DNA of 64,000 nucleotides from Williamsia sp. CHRR-6 (GCF_018474015.1 NZ_JAHCSG010000001.1:434001-498000); one strand, 5' to 3'. Shown: positions 50,493-59,334, numbered from the stretch's first letter. Numbers and translations are program-made. The notes: a model not told the origin generated them from the sequence alone.

Positions 50493-51341
50493 TCATGCAG
50501 GGACGTAGTCGAACACATCCGGGTTGGGTCCGGTGCGTCCCGACTCGCCCTGATCGAGGGCGTCGATGGAGGCCATGTCGGCGTCGGTCAGCTCGAAGTC
50601 GAAGATCTCGAAGTTCTCCCGCACCCGACTCGCGGTGGTGGACTTCGGAAAGACGATGTACCCGTGCTGGATGTGCCAGCGCAGCGTGACCTGTGCGGTG
50701 GTCTTGCCCAGACGCTCGGCGATGGCCGACAGGATCGGATCTCCCAGCACCCCGCCCTGGGCGATCGGAGACCAGGCCTCCACGGCGATGCCACGGCCGG
50801 TGCTGTCGGTGCAGACATCGCGGTTGGCGAAGTACGGATGGACCTCGATCTGGTTGATCGCGGGCACCACACCCGTTTCGGCGGCCAGCCGATCGAGGTG
50901 CGCGGGCTGGAAGTTGGAGACACCGATAGAGGTTGCGCGGCCGTCCTCGGCGAACTCGATCATCGTCTTCCAGGTCGACACGAAGTCCCCGTCGTACAGG
51001 GTGGGCAGCGGCCAGTGGATGAGGAACAGGTCAACGTGGTCGGTGCCCAGCTTGCGCAGGCTCTCATCGAGGGAGCGCCGCGCGTCATCGGGGCGATGGA
51101 AGCCGTTGTTGAGTTTGGTGGTCACGTAGATCTCGCTGCGGTCGACACCGCTGTCGGCGATGCCCTGCCCGACACCGGCCTCGTTCTGGTACATCTGCGC
51201 GGTGTCGATATGCCGATACCCGATCTCGATCGCCTGCCGGGTGGCCGCGGCCGTCTCCTCCGGCGCGATCTGGAAAACGCCGTAACCGAGCTGGGGAATG
51301 GTGGTTCCGTCGTTGAGGGCAATCAAAGGAACTGAGGTCAT
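50493..51341 (-). CDS. Aldo/keto reductase (2,5-diketo-D-gluconate reductase-like)
   Basis: 282 residues, TIM barrel. GTTIPQLGYGVFQI, GYRHIDTAQMYQNEAGVGQG (Asp and Tyr), TKLNNGFHRPDDARRSLDES, DLFLIHWPLPTLYDG (Lys/His), SIGVSNFQPAHLDRLAAETG, NQIEVHPYF and the C-terminal VFPKSTTASRVRENFEIFDF (NADPH phosphate site) are the family motifs. It reduces aldehydes or ketones with NADPH; close relatives act on 2,5-diketogluconate and methylglyoxal. ATG 51341. It marks the left edge of the accessory region next to ssrA. Confidence 0.93.
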   Translation of the reverse strand: MTSVPLIALNDGTTIPQLGYGVFQIAPEETAAATRQAIEIGYRHIDTAQMYQNEAGVGQGIADSGVDRSEIYVTTKLNNGFHRPDDARRSLDESLRKLGTDHVDLFLIHWPLPTLYDGDFVSTWKTMIEFAEDGRATSIGVSNFQPAHLDRLAAETGVVPAINQIEVHPYFANRDVCTDSTGRGIAVEAWSPIAQGGVLGDPILSAIAERLGKTTAQVTLRWHIQHGYIVFPKSTTASRVRENFEIFDFELTDADMASIDALDQGESGRTGPNPDVFDYVPA

Positions 51342-51611
51342 CTACGTCTCCTCGTTTGGGCTCACGCTGAACCCAATTGCGGGTCCTGTGCTGATGCCAA
51401 CACGATGGCGGGCGAAGTGATTCCCGTGCGGCGGGCGGTCCCGATGACGGTGGGTTCAGGCGGTGGAAGCATTCTGGCTGGTGATGGCGGGTGAGGATGT
51501 GGGTATGCGCAGGATGTTGACGGCTGTGAAGTGCCCCAGGATTAGTTCCTATGTGGTTGCAAGGGCCGGGGTGGCGTGCCCGCGGGGGTGTGAGGCTGAT
51601 CCTCGTGCGGC

Positions 51612-51834
51612 GCGCAGCTCTGGGCGGGGGTCTGCGCCGAGCTGGCCAACCGCGGCGTCGCTGATGTATTCGTCGTGTGCTGGGACGGACTGACCGCGCT
51701 GCCCAAGGCCATCGAGGCGAACTGGCCCGATTCGCTGGTCCAGACCTGCGTGGTGCACCCGATCCGCACGGCGATACGGTTCGTGACCCACGGGCCACGT
51801 ACAGCCGTCGTAGCGGCCCCGCGGGCGCTCAACA
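51612..51834 (+). mobile_element. IS256-family (mutator-type) transposase remnant
   Basis: One frame reads AQLWAGVCAELANRGVADVF then VVCWDGLTALPKAIEANWPD, SLVQTCVVHPIRTAIRFV, the conserved middle of IS256 transposases (DDE Asp in CDGL-like CWDGL and the VQTCxVH motif). The flanking frame is broken and no start, end or terminal inverted repeat is visible, so only about 70 codons remain. The 270 bases to its left (51342-51611) contain nothing recognisable. Confidence 0.75.
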
Positions 51835-51934
51835 GGAGTGACGGACAGGTGCCTCGCTTCGGAAGCCTGGTCCTTGCGCTCGGGTTGTCGGTGCCGCAAA
51901 TATCCGGTTGGGGAACTTCAACGACAGACCTCTA

Positions 51935-51963
51935 TTGACACCGCCATCCCCTTGCTTTACTTT
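51935..51963 (+). promoter_or_regulatory. Strong sigma-A-type promoter of the secreted/membrane pair
   Basis: TTGACA (51935) and TACTTT (51958) are separated by 17 bases; a near-consensus -35. The ATG of the next gene is 39 bases further on. A second near-copy of the CTTTACT word follows (CGCTTTACT). Confidence 0.6.
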
Positions 51964-52002
51964 CGCTTTACTAAAGTCCGTTCCAGGCAACAAAAGGCCC
52001 AA

Positions 52003-52455
52003 ATGCGACATCACTTAACTATCTTCATCGCACTTATGACCTCACTCGCCATAGCTGGCACCGTCCTCGCGGGTCCGGCAGGCGCGACTCCAGACGCCGC
52101 CCCCGCGATCCCTGGAACAGTGACTGTCGATCAGCGCACATTCATTGAGTCCAGCCTGGGTTCACAAGCTGTAGAGGATCTTTCGGACGCGATATCAGAA
52201 ACTAAGGCACTGCCAGTCGCAGCGGTTGCGATCGCTGCAGCAGCGTGGTGCGCACGCGGAGCGTTGGCAAGCGTGCCGACATCGGTTCTCGACGACATTT
52301 CGAACGGCGGCGCTGGAACAGCCTACGCACGCAACGCGATCATCGGCTGCCTAGGCGGCGAGATCGGAGGACTGGTCTGGAAGTTCTTACCCGCTTATCT
52401 GAAGAAGAAGGCGATCGAAGCCGTTGCCGCCTTCGTCATTCGGTACATACGCTGA
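52003..52455 (+). CDS. Secreted small protein with hydrophobic C-terminus (bacteriocin-like candidate)
   Basis: 150 residues. A signal peptide is clear (HHLTIFIALMTSLAIAGTVL, likely cleavage near AGA-TPDA). The mature part starts acidic (DQRTFIESSLGSQAVEDLSD), then contains hydrophobic Ala/Ile/Val-rich helices with one Cys each (VAVAIAAAAWCARGALAS and NAIIGCLGGEIGGLVWKFLP) and ends in a basic amphipathic helix (YLKKKAIEAVAAFVIRYIR). The codons are less GC-rich than the neighbours, suggesting transfer. A small membrane protein follows 3 bases later. The layout resembles secreted hydrophobic toxins with a membrane immunity partner, but I recognise no family. The role is inferred only. Confidence 0.7.
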   Translation: MRHHLTIFIALMTSLAIAGTVLAGPAGATPDAAPAIPGTVTVDQRTFIESSLGSQAVEDLSDAISETKALPVAAVAIAAAAWCARGALASVPTSVLDDISNGGAGTAYARNAIIGCLGGEIGGLVWKFLPAYLKKKAIEAVAAFVIRYIR

Positions 52456-52458
52456 CCC

Positions 52459-52809
52459 GTGGGCTCAGCTATCGCACTGACGCTTGGCGGAGCCGTGGCG
52501 TGCGTCGTGCTGATGCTCGCAGCCGACACCGGCCGCCGTGGCGAGGCCACCAATGCGTCGATCGGCTACTCGGTCCCCGAGCACGTGAAGATCGACCCGG
52601 AATTGCGAAAAAGGGCAAACCAAATTCTTTTTCGACATTGCGCCACTGCCGCAGTGATCACCGGACTGATCGCCGTATTAGGAGCGCCGTACGCCCTGGG
52701 ATTGATCGATGCAGACATATCGACAGCTGAGTTGGTGATAGCCGCAGGGATGGCTGGCGTTGCGGCGTTCATAGCGTTGCTGGGATTAGAGAGAATCAAG
52801 CAGCTGTAA
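52459..52809 (+). CDS. Two-helix membrane protein, possible immunity partner
   Basis: 116 residues from a GTG 3 bases after the stop of the secreted protein gene. Hydrophobic segments: ALTLGGAVACVVLMLAAD (about 5-22), ATAAVITGLIAVLGAPYALG (about 62-82) and ELVIAAGMAGVAAFIALLG (about 90-108). A soluble 40-residue loop lies after the first (GYSVPEHVKIDPELRKRANQ). No family recognised. The tight coupling and membrane nature are what would be expected from an immunity protein to a secreted hydrophobic peptide. The stop lies 11 bases before the tmRNA terminator T run of the opposite strand. Confidence 0.65.
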   Translation: MGSAIALTLGGAVACVVLMLAADTGRRGEATNASIGYSVPEHVKIDPELRKRANQILFRHCATAAVITGLIAVLGAPYALGLIDADISTAELVIAAGMAGVAAFIALLGLERIKQL

Positions 52810-52820
52810 TTGTCTGCACC

Positions 52821-52858
52821 AAAAAAAGCGTCGCCCCGGCCGATGGCCGGGGCGACGC
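52821..52858 (-). terminator. Rho-independent terminator of ssrA
   Basis: On the minus strand, a 14-bp perfect stem (GCGTCGCCCCGGCC and its complement, 3-base loop) is followed by seven T residues. The stem begins directly after the tmRNA 3' end. Confidence 0.95.
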
Positions 52859-53225
52859 GGTGGAGCTGCCGGGAATCGAACCCGGGTCCTTCGTCATATC
52901 AGCAGGGCTTCTCCGTGTGCAGTTCGCTACGCCTCTACTCGGATCTCTCGGTCACGCGAACAAGCCGAGATGACGATCCCAGTCGCTGTTGGGTGTCCCG
53001 TCTGGCTCCGCGACCGAGCCAGACGGTGAGCCCCCTGAATGATGCCGGTACCCGGGGCGGGAGCACACCCGGGCCGACAGACACGCGCTCGCTCAGGCGG
53101 CGAGGGCGTAGTCGCGCTGATTGGAATCGGCGCTTAATTGGTTGCAATGACGCTTACGGTGGTCTCTTGCCTGCACCGACACGCTTCCCCTACATCAACG
53201 CACGCAGTCGAAACCGTTCAGCCCC
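52859..53225 (-). ncRNA. ssrA: tmRNA (ssrA)
   Basis: About 367 nt on the minus strand. The 5' end GGGGCTGAACGGTTTCGACT and the 3' part GGACCCGGGTTCGATTCCCG then GCAGCTCCACC form the tRNA-Ala-like domain (GGGGCT pairs AGCTCC; TTCGATT T loop). The encoded tag is ADSNQRDYALAA, ended by TGA. tmRNA with SmpB rescues stalled ribosomes and tags incomplete proteins for proteolysis. CC of the 3' CCA is present; the next base is G. smpB lies 120 bases upstream in the same direction. The gene's 3' end is a common integration site for islands. Confidence 0.98.
53093..53131 (-). other. tmRNA tag-peptide reading frame
   Basis: The 13 codons encode ADSNQRDYALAA followed by TGA. The C-terminal ALAA is the ClpXP/ClpAP-type degron. 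The Asn at position 4 differs from the His of the mycobacterial ADSHQRDYALAA tag. Confidence 0.93.
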
Positions 53226-53344
53226 GTGTAGGTGCCCGCCCGTATGACTCAGGCGGACACCTCATGGTAACAACCGACACCGACGAGATCATCCGAGTTT
53301 CGATCTTCGCGAGGTCACCCGCGAGTCCCTTCACCGCTCGGGGC

Positions 53345-53824
53345 TCAGCCGGGTATCCCTTTGACACGGCGGCCGAGTTCGCGGACCACCTCGCGGTTGG
53401 CGGTGCGTTCGGCGAGAGCACGTCGTTTGTCGTGGGCTTGCTTGCCCTGGGCCAGCGCCAACTCGACCTTCACCTTGCCGTCGTTGAAGTACATCGACAG
53501 CGGGACCAGAGTGAGATTGCCGGTCGCGATCTTGCCGGCCAGGGTGTCGATCTCGCGCCGGTGCAGCAGTAACTTGCGATTGCGGCGCACCGCGTGGTTG
53601 GTCCACGAGCCGTTGCCGTACTCGGCGATGTGCAGCCCGCGCAGCCACACCTCACCGTCGTCGATGGTGGCGAACGCGTCCACCAGCGAGGCCTTGCCGT
53701 CGCGCAGGCTCTTCACCTCGGTGCCCACCAGCGCCACCCCGGCTTCGTAGGTGTCGACGATGCTGTAGTTGTGCCGCGCCTTACGGTTGGTCGCGATGGC
53801 TTTGCGACCCTTCTCCTTCGCCAT
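53345..53824 (-). CDS. smpB: SsrA-binding protein SmpB
   Basis: 159 residues from the ATG at 53824, preceded by [98 protein letters not shown] and the basic C-terminal tail ([13 protein letters not shown]) are all conserved. SmpB carries tmRNA into the stalled ribosome. It is immediately upstream of ssrA and downstream of the ftsX region, as in M. tuberculosis, although here a GNAT gene is inserted in the opposite direction. Confidence 0.98.
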   Translation of the reverse strand: MAKEKGRKAIATNRKARHNYSIVDTYEAGVALVGTEVKSLRDGKASLVDAFATIDDGEVWLRGLHIAEYGNGSWTNHAVRRNRKLLLHRREIDTLAGKIATGNLTLVPLSMYFNDGKVKVELALAQGKQAHDKRRALAERTANREVVRELGRRVKGIPG

Positions 53825-53952
53825 GGGTGTCACCTCTTCTCACTGGTCGTCGGTCATCGGGGGCGCCGGTGTGCCGGGCTGACTCTCCAGCCTACTGACC
53901 CGCGTCATCGGTGGGGAAATCGATTTCGGCTCCGACTGCGATGATGTGGTTC

Positions 53953-54471
53953 ATGTCCGAACCCGTCCCCCTTCCCCCGCTCCGGCCGGCGCAGGTCGGC
54001 GACGCCGAGGCCATCGCCGACCTCCGCGACGACCTCGCCCGCTGGCTGATCGACTCCGGCGTGCACCAATGGCAACCCGGTGAGGTGACAGTCGCCGAGA
54101 TCGCCGCAGGCGTGGGCGACGGGCAGTGGCATGTCGCCACCATCGATCACGAAGTGGTGGCCTGCGTGAAGCTGTCGTGGTCCGACCCCGACTTCTGGGG
54201 CGCCGACAACGCACCGGCCGGATACATCCACGGGTTGATGGTGCACCGCGATCATGCCGGCTCGGGCTGGGGCCGACAGATCATCGACTGGTGTGCTGAC
54301 CGAGCCCGCGACGCCGGTCACGACCGTCTCCGGCTCGACACCGCCGCGCACAACACCACGATGGTCGACTACTACCGCGCGCGCGGATTCGACGTGGTCC
54401 GCGAGGCCGACCTGCCGCCGATGTACGGCCGCGAGATGCGCATCGTGTTGTTCGAACGCGTCATCGGCTGA
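53953..54471 (+). CDS. GNAT family N-acetyltransferase
   Basis: 172 residues from the ATG at 53953. PLPPLRPAQVGDAEAIADLR, GEVTVAEIAAGVGDGQWHVA, DNAPAGYIHGLMVHRDHAGS and GWGRQIIDWCADRA (the acetyl-CoA pyrophosphate loop, Q/RxxGxG/A variant) with LRLDTAAHNTTMVDYYRARG place it in the family. The substrate is unknown. It is flanked by smpB (divergent) and ftsX (convergent) and breaks an otherwise conserved run of genes. Confidence 0.88.
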   Translation: MSEPVPLPPLRPAQVGDAEAIADLRDDLARWLIDSGVHQWQPGEVTVAEIAAGVGDGQWHVATIDHEVVACVKLSWSDPDFWGADNAPAGYIHGLMVHRDHAGSGWGRQIIDWCADRARDAGHDRLRLDTAAHNTTMVDYYRARGFDVVREADLPPMYGREMRIVLFERVIG

Positions 54472-54480
54472 CCGGCCCGC

Positions 54481-55386
54481 TCAGATGCGGACGTAGAACC
54501 GCAAGGTGGCGTAGCCGGTCACGGTGGCCAGCCCGATTCCACCGAGCAACAGCCACGGCGACACGTACACCACGTCGCCCACGGTGATGCGGGCCAGGAT
54601 GTTGACCCCATAGAGGTCGGCGAGCGCGCGGTCGAAGAACACCACCTTGGCGGCGAACAATCCGGCCACCGCCAACACCGATCCGATGATCGACGACACC
54701 ACCGCCTCGAGGAGGAACGGTAGCTGGGTGTACCAGCGGGTGGCCCCGACCAGTCGCATGATGCCCACCTCGGTGCGCCTGGTGTACGCCGCGATCTGAA
54801 CCGTGTTGGCGATCAACAGGATTGCCGCGATGGCCAGCACTGTGGCGATGGTGAACGCGGCGTTGCGGGTGCCGTCGAGCACGCTGAAGATGCGTTTGAC
54901 CAACTCGCGTTGGTCGAGCACCCCGTCCACCCCCGCCGCCCCGCGGTACTTGTCCAACACCGTGCCGAAGCGGTCGGGGTCAGACATCCGCACCTTGAAC
55001 GAGGCAGGCAGCGTGTCCTCCCGGATCATCGAGGCGATGTCGGGGTTGTTGACGAAGGTCTTGGTCTTGGCGTCGCGGAACGCCGCAGCCCGGTCGATGA
55101 ACTGCACCGACTCGACGCCGTTCTCGTTCTCGATCTGCGAACGCAGCGTGGAACACGGTGCCGCGCGACACTCTGGATCGGCGTTGGCAACCTGATCGGA
55201 GATGAAGAACTGCATCTCCACCCGGTCGAGGAAGATGGTGCGGCTCTTGTCCGCCATCTGCACCACCAACAGACCGCCACCGAACATGGCCAGGGTGATG
55301 GCGGTGGTCAGCACCATCGCCAACGTCAAGGTGATGTTTCGGCGCAGGCCGGTGAGGACCTCTTTGAGGATGAAGCTCGCGCGCAT
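54481..55386 (-). CDS. ftsX: Cell division ABC-type permease FtsX
   Basis: 301 residues. Four membrane segments: ITLTLAMVLTTAITLAMFGG near residue 20-40, AAFTIATVLAIAAILLIANTV, FLLEAVVSSIIGSVLAVAGL and the last near YVSPWLLLGGIGLATVTGYA. The large extracellular loop includes CRAAPCSTLRSQIE (a Cys pair) and ESVQFIDRAAAFRDAK. FtsX forms the FtsEX complex that transmits ATP-driven changes to peptidoglycan hydrolases such as RipC. It lies 65 bases downstream of ftsE in the same direction. Start ATG 55386. Confidence 0.97.
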   Translation of the reverse strand: MRASFILKEVLTGLRRNITLTLAMVLTTAITLAMFGGGLLVVQMADKSRTIFLDRVEMQFFISDQVANADPECRAAPCSTLRSQIENENGVESVQFIDRAAAFRDAKTKTFVNNPDIASMIREDTLPASFKVRMSDPDRFGTVLDKYRGAAGVDGVLDQRELVKRIFSVLDGTRNAAFTIATVLAIAAILLIANTVQIAAYTRRTEVGIMRLVGATRWYTQLPFLLEAVVSSIIGSVLAVAGLFAAKVVFFDRALADLYGVNILARITVGDVVYVSPWLLLGGIGLATVTGYATLRFYVRI

Positions 55387-55451
55387 GCGGTTCGGTGTCC
55401 CTTCGAACGCGGTGTCGGTCGGTGCTGGAAGTCGCTGCGGTCCTGGACAGT

Positions 55452-56138
55452 TCAGCCCACGCCGTACACGCCACTCTCGTCGTCGCGAACGAGGTGACCG
55501 AGGTTGAACTCCAACACCCGACGACGCATCGCGTCGACGATGTGGCGGTCGTGGGTGGCCATCACCACCGTGGTGCCGCGCCGGTTCACCCGGTCGAGCA
55601 CGTCGACGATCTCTTCACTGGTCTCGGGATCGAGGTTTCCGGTCGGCTCGTCGGCCAACAGCAGCAACGGACGGTTGGCGATGGCGCGTGCGATGGCGAC
55701 CCGCTGCATCTCACCGCCGGACAACTCGTGGGGCATCCGGTCGGATTTTCCGGCCAGCCCCACATAGTCGAGGACCTCGGGCACCACCCGTGCGATGGTG
55801 CTCTTGGGTTTCCCGATCACCTCCAGGGCAAAGGCCACGTTGTCGGCCACCGACTTCTGTTGCAACAGACGGAAATCCTGGAAGACACAGCCGATGGACT
55901 GACGCAGCAACGGAACTCGCCGACTGGGCAACTTGTTGACGTGGTAGTCGCCCACGTGCACCTCGCCGCGGGTCGGCTTGTCCTCCTTGAGCAGCAGCCG
56001 AAAGAACGTCGTCTTGCCTGAGCCCGACGGCCCGATCAAGAACACGAACTCGCCCTTGCCCACGTCGAGGCTCAGGCCGTCGAGGGCCGGGCGGCCGGCG
56101 GCCTTGTACTTCATCGTGACGTTGTCCAGGCTGATCAC
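55452..56138 (-). CDS. ftsE: Cell division ATP-binding protein FtsE
   Basis: 228 residues from the GTG at 56138. Walker [12 protein letters not shown] (36-46), ABC signature [14 protein letters not shown], Walker [12 protein letters not shown] with NLDPETS, and the switch His in MATHDRHIV. It binds ATP and acts with FtsX in the divisome. The N-terminal [20 protein letters not shown] is typical. The gene order mscS-like, small membrane protein, ftsE, ftsX, smpB runs on the minus strand. Upstream there are 130 bases with no gene. Confidence 0.98.
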   Translation of the reverse strand: MISLDNVTMKYKAAGRPALDGLSLDVGKGEFVFLIGPSGSGKTTFFRLLLKEDKPTRGEVHVGDYHVNKLPSRRVPLLRQSIGCVFQDFRLLQQKSVADNVAFALEVIGKPKSTIARVVPEVLDYVGLAGKSDRMPHELSGGEMQRVAIARAIANRPLLLLADEPTGNLDPETSEEIVDVLDRVNRRGTTVVMATHDRHIVDAMRRRVLEFNLGHLVRDDESGVYGVG

Positions 56139-56269
56139 GGTGAGCCAGTGTAGACACGAAAGCTGAGTCCACGGCCCAAGCGCGCGGGGCGTCGGGGGCG
56201 GGGCTTGTCGGGAGCGGGGGTTGACCGGAGCGGGGGTTGTCGGCGGGTACCGCAGACCCGGGGTCGGGC

Positions 56270-56764
56270 TCAGGAGGTCGGGGGCACGGTGACCGTCGTC
56301 GTGGGCACCTCACCGGGTGCCGGCCCCGGGGTGATCGCCGACGGTGTGATGCCGGCGGGCGCTGACGATGACGATGACGCAGGGCTACCTGAATCCTGCG
56401 GTGGCCGAGCAGCACTCGCCGACGACGGCGTGGAGGTGACCGTGGTGACCGGCGAATTCTGTTGCACGGGTTCGGTGACGACCGGCAGCGTGATGCTCGG
56501 CGGCCGGTTCTGCTTGTCGATCTTGTCGTAGTGATCGACGCGCTGCCCGTAGAGCGTGAGCAGGCCGACGAACAACAACACCAGGATGACTGTGCCGGTG
56601 CGCGCACGGCCACCGAACAGGTGGCGCGGCAGGAGGCGCCGCAAACGGGTCCCGGATACGGGTGCCGCAGCAGGCCGCGATTGCCCAGACGAGTCCGGCC
56701 CCACCGCGGCAGGCGCTTCCCCAGGGGTGGGGCGCGGATCGGGTTCGGCTGTGGGAATGCTCAT
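56270..56764 (-). CDS. Single-pass Ser/Pro/Thr-rich membrane protein
   Basis: 164 residues. One membrane helix ([20 protein letters not shown], about 56-75), an N-terminal Pro-rich cytosolic part and a C-terminal 85-residue Ser/Pro/Thr-rich outer part ending [10 protein letters not shown]. The motif [11 protein letters not shown] follows the helix. The ATG overlaps the stop codon of the MscS-like gene (ATGA), so it is translationally coupled. In M. tuberculosis Rv3103c, a proline-rich membrane protein, occupies the same position between ftsE and an Rv3104c-type gene. Confidence 0.8.
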   Translation of the reverse strand: MSIPTAEPDPRPTPGEAPAAVGPDSSGQSRPAAAPVSGTRLRRLLPRHLFGGRARTGTVILVLLFVGLLTLYGQRVDHYDKIDKQNRPPSITLPVVTEPVQQNSPVTTVTSTPSSASAARPPQDSGSPASSSSSAPAGITPSAITPGPAPGEVPTTTVTVPPTS

Positions 56765-57699
56765 TCGGCCTGCTCCGTCGATCGTGGCGGGACGGGCACA
56801 CCCGATCCGGTCAAGGCGACGGTCACCTCGGGGCTGCCGGTGGCCAATGCGATCCCGGCGCGTCCGAAGGTGCGCACGATCCGCGCACGCAGGTCCCGGC
56901 TCACCTCGAACTGCTTGCCCGGCAACGTTCGCGCCACGATCCGGACCGTGACCGCGTCGATGTCCATCTCGACGACACCCATCGCGGTCGGCGCGTCGAG
57001 CAGCAGCGGACGCATCCGTTGATCGGCGAAGGTCTGTTCACCGATGGTGTGCAGCAGATCGTTCACCCGGCTCAGGTCGGTGCCTGGGGGCAGCGGGATG
57101 TCGACCACCGAGCGCGCCCAGTCCTTGGACAGATTGATCGCCTTGACGATCTGGCCGTTGGGCACGGTGATCACCTCACCGTCGATCGAGCGGATCTTGG
57201 TGATCCGCAGCGTCACGTCTTCCACCGTGCCCGAGGCGGTCTCGGGTGAACCGATGACCGCGAGCTCCACCACGTCGCCGAACCCGTACTGCTTCTCGGT
57301 GATGATGAAAAAGCCCGACAGCAGGTCTTGCACTATGCGCTGCGCACCGAAACCCAACGCGGCCCCGATCACCGTCGCCGGAGCGACGAATCCGGTGATC
57401 GGCACGTCGAAGATGCGGATGATGTTGACTGCGGCGAACAGGTACACGATGACGATGGCAACCCAGGAGACGACCTGCGCCATCGAATGCCGGTGCTTCG
57501 AGGTCTCCGACCGGACCAACTCGTCGCTGGTGGTGAAGTCGTTGTCGATGCGGGTGGTGATCCGCTTGGACACCCATTGGATGAACCGGGTGGCCAGCAA
57601 TGCGCCCACGATGAACAACAGGACTTGCAGACCTTCCAGCGAGAGCCATCGGATCAGCCGATCACTGCCCGCAGGACCCGTCGCCAACACGTGCACCAT
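56761..57699 (-). CDS. MscS-family mechanosensitive channel
   Basis: 312 residues from the ATG at 57699, 7 bases after the prfB stop. Membrane segments: LEGLQVLLFIVGALLATRFI, VVSWVAIVIVYLFAAVNIIR, then the pore helix GFVAPATVIGAALGFGAQRI with VQDLLSGFFIITEKQYGFGD, the conserved TM3/beta entry. The cytosolic vestibule has VEDVTLRITKIRSIDGEVIT then VPNGQIV, the family signature. It releases solutes on hypo-osmotic shock. It is coupled with the downstream small membrane gene and follows prfB. Confidence 0.93.
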   Translation of the reverse strand: MVHVLATGPAGSDRLIRWLSLEGLQVLLFIVGALLATRFIQWVSKRITTRIDNDFTTSDELVRSETSKHRHSMAQVVSWVAIVIVYLFAAVNIIRIFDVPITGFVAPATVIGAALGFGAQRIVQDLLSGFFIITEKQYGFGDVVELAVIGSPETASGTVEDVTLRITKIRSIDGEVITVPNGQIVKAINLSKDWARSVVDIPLPPGTDLSRVNDLLHTIGEQTFADQRMRPLLLDAPTAMGVVEMDIDAVTVRIVARTLPGKQFEVSRDLRARIVRTFGRAGIALATGSPEVTVALTGSGVPVPPRSTEQAE

Positions 57700-57706
57700 G
57701 TCGCGC

Positions 57707-58822
57707 CTAGCCGTCCTGAGTGGCCATGCGCCACCGGATTCCGGCTTCGATGAAGCCGTCGAGGTCACCGTCGAGCACCGCCGAGGGGTTGTTGACCTCG
57801 AACTCGGTCCGCAGGTCCTTCACCATCTGATACGGGTGCAGCACATAGGAACGCATCTGATTGCCCCAGCTCGAGCCGCCGTCACCCTTGAGCGCGTCCA
57901 TCTCGGCGCGCTCTTCCTTGCGCTTGACCTCCAGCAGCTTGGCCTGCAGCACCTTCATGGCGGCGACCTTGTTCTGCAGCTGGCTCTTCTCGTTCTGGCA
58001 GGTCACCACGATGCCGGTGGGGATATGGGTCAGACGCACCGCGGAGTCGGTGGTGTTGACCGACTGTCCGCCGGGACCCGACGAGCGGTACACGTCGACG
58101 CGCAGATCGTTCTCGTCGATGTCGATGTGGTCGGTGGTCTCGACCACCGGAAGCACCTCGACCTCGGCGAACGATGTCTGCCGCCGTCCCTGGTTGTCGA
58201 ACGGGCTGATCCGCACCAGGCGATGAGTGCCCATCTCCACCGACAGCGTTCCGTACATGTAGGGCGCCTTGACCGCGAAGGTCGCGCTCTTGAGCCCGGC
58301 CTCCTCGGCGTAGGAGGTGTCGTAGACCTCTACGCCGTAGTCGTGTTTCTCGGCCCACCGGATGTACATGCGCATCAGCATCTCGGCCCAGTCGGCGGCA
58401 TCGACACCGCCGGCGCCTGAGCGGATGTTGACCAGCGCGTCGCGGGCGTCGTACTCGCCGGCGAGCATGGTCTTGACCTCCATGGCCTCGATGTCGGTAC
58501 GCAGTGTGCTCCGCTCGGCGTCGGCATCGGCCAGCGCCGCTGTCTGGGCGTCGCCCACTTCGTCCTCGGCGATCTCGTAGAGCACCGGCATGTCGTCGAG
58601 CCGCGACCGCAGCTCACGAACCCGACGCAGTTCGCTCTGGGCATGACTGAGCTCGCTGGTCACCTTCTGCGCGTGCTCCTGGTCGTTCCACAGATCAGGG
58701 TCGGCGGCCTGGTGTTCGAGTTCGTCGATGCGGCGGGCCAGCTCGTCGAGGTCGAGCACCTTCTCCACGGTGGTCAGAGTGGTGTCGAGGGCCTCGAGGT
58801 CTGCCTGTACGTCGGGTTGCAC
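57707..58822 (-). CDS. prfB: Peptide chain release factor 2
   Basis: 371 residues from the GTG at 58822. The helical N-terminal domain is followed by [20 protein letters not shown], the GGQ loop [20 protein letters not shown], and [20 protein letters not shown]. The stop codon recognition region (SPF) is of the RF2 type, for UGA and UAA. The reading frame is continuous from the start, with no programmed +1 frameshift of the E. coli kind near codon 25. Neighbours (MscS-like and ftsEX downstream) match the mycobacterial order. Confidence 0.98.
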   Translation of the reverse strand: MQPDVQADLEALDTTLTTVEKVLDLDELARRIDELEHQAADPDLWNDQEHAQKVTSELSHAQSELRRVRELRSRLDDMPVLYEIAEDEVGDAQTAALADADAERSTLRTDIEAMEVKTMLAGEYDARDALVNIRSGAGGVDAADWAEMLMRMYIRWAEKHDYGVEVYDTSYAEEAGLKSATFAVKAPYMYGTLSVEMGTHRLVRISPFDNQGRRQTSFAEVEVLPVVETTDHIDIDENDLRVDVYRSSGPGGQSVNTTDSAVRLTHIPTGIVVTCQNEKSQLQNKVAAMKVLQAKLLEVKRKEERAEMDALKGDGGSSWGNQMRSYVLHPYQMVKDLRTEFEVNNPSAVLDGDLDGFIEAGIRWRMATQDG

Positions 58823-58889
58823 GGTTCACCAGGCTACTGCGCCGGCGCGCCGGACCGAATTCGCGACCGGCCGCAACGGCGCGCGGGGT

Positions 58890-59267
58890 TCAGAACAGTT
58901 CTTTGGGTGGCTGCAGCTGGCCGAAACTCCAGGTGGAATCGACCTTGCCGGGCTTGTAGACCACCGGCAGGTCATCTCCGAGCTGCGGCCAGCGTGCCGC
59001 AGCCGCCACCACCATGTGCCCGTAGACATCGGTGGGGTGGGTCTCGGGCCCGATGATGGTGCCCGAGATGGTGCAGAAGACCTCGCCGTTCTTGTCGCCT
59101 TCGCCTGGACGATCACTGACCCCGGTCACGGTCAAGGTCCCTTCGCGCAACTGCGCAGCAGCTGCGGCGCTGAGCCCACCACCGGTGCCGCGGGAGCGCT
59201 GGAACTGCCGCACCGTCAGCACCAGCAGAGCCGCGAACGCCAGGATGAACAGAAAAGTGATGAACAT
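58890..59267 (-). CDS. Small membrane-anchored protein of unknown function
   Basis: 125 residues from the ATG at 59267, preceded by GAGAGGAGCG. One membrane helix at the N-terminus (FITFLFILAFAALLVLTVRQ), then an extracellular or cytosolic domain: LREGTLTVTGVSDRPGEGDK, GEVFCTISGTIIGPETHPTD, VYGHMVVAAAARWPQLGDDL and VYKPGKVDSTWSFGQLQPP. This pattern is shared with related actinobacteria to my recollection, but no function is known. It sits 67 bases upstream of prfB in the same direction. Confidence 0.7.
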   Translation of the reverse strand: MFITFLFILAFAALLVLTVRQFQRSRGTGGGLSAAAAAQLREGTLTVTGVSDRPGEGDKNGEVFCTISGTIIGPETHPTDVYGHMVVAAAARWPQLGDDLPVVYKPGKVDSTWSFGQLQPPKELF

Positions 59268-59334
59268 CGAGCGCTCCTCTCGGTGCGATGCCCGCATCTG
59301 AGGCATTGGCGACGGTGTCCTCTACTCTACCGGC

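Noticed and set aside
57707-58822. Programmed +1 frameshift in prfB
   Set aside because: The frame is continuous from the GTG start with no in-frame TGA near codon 25.
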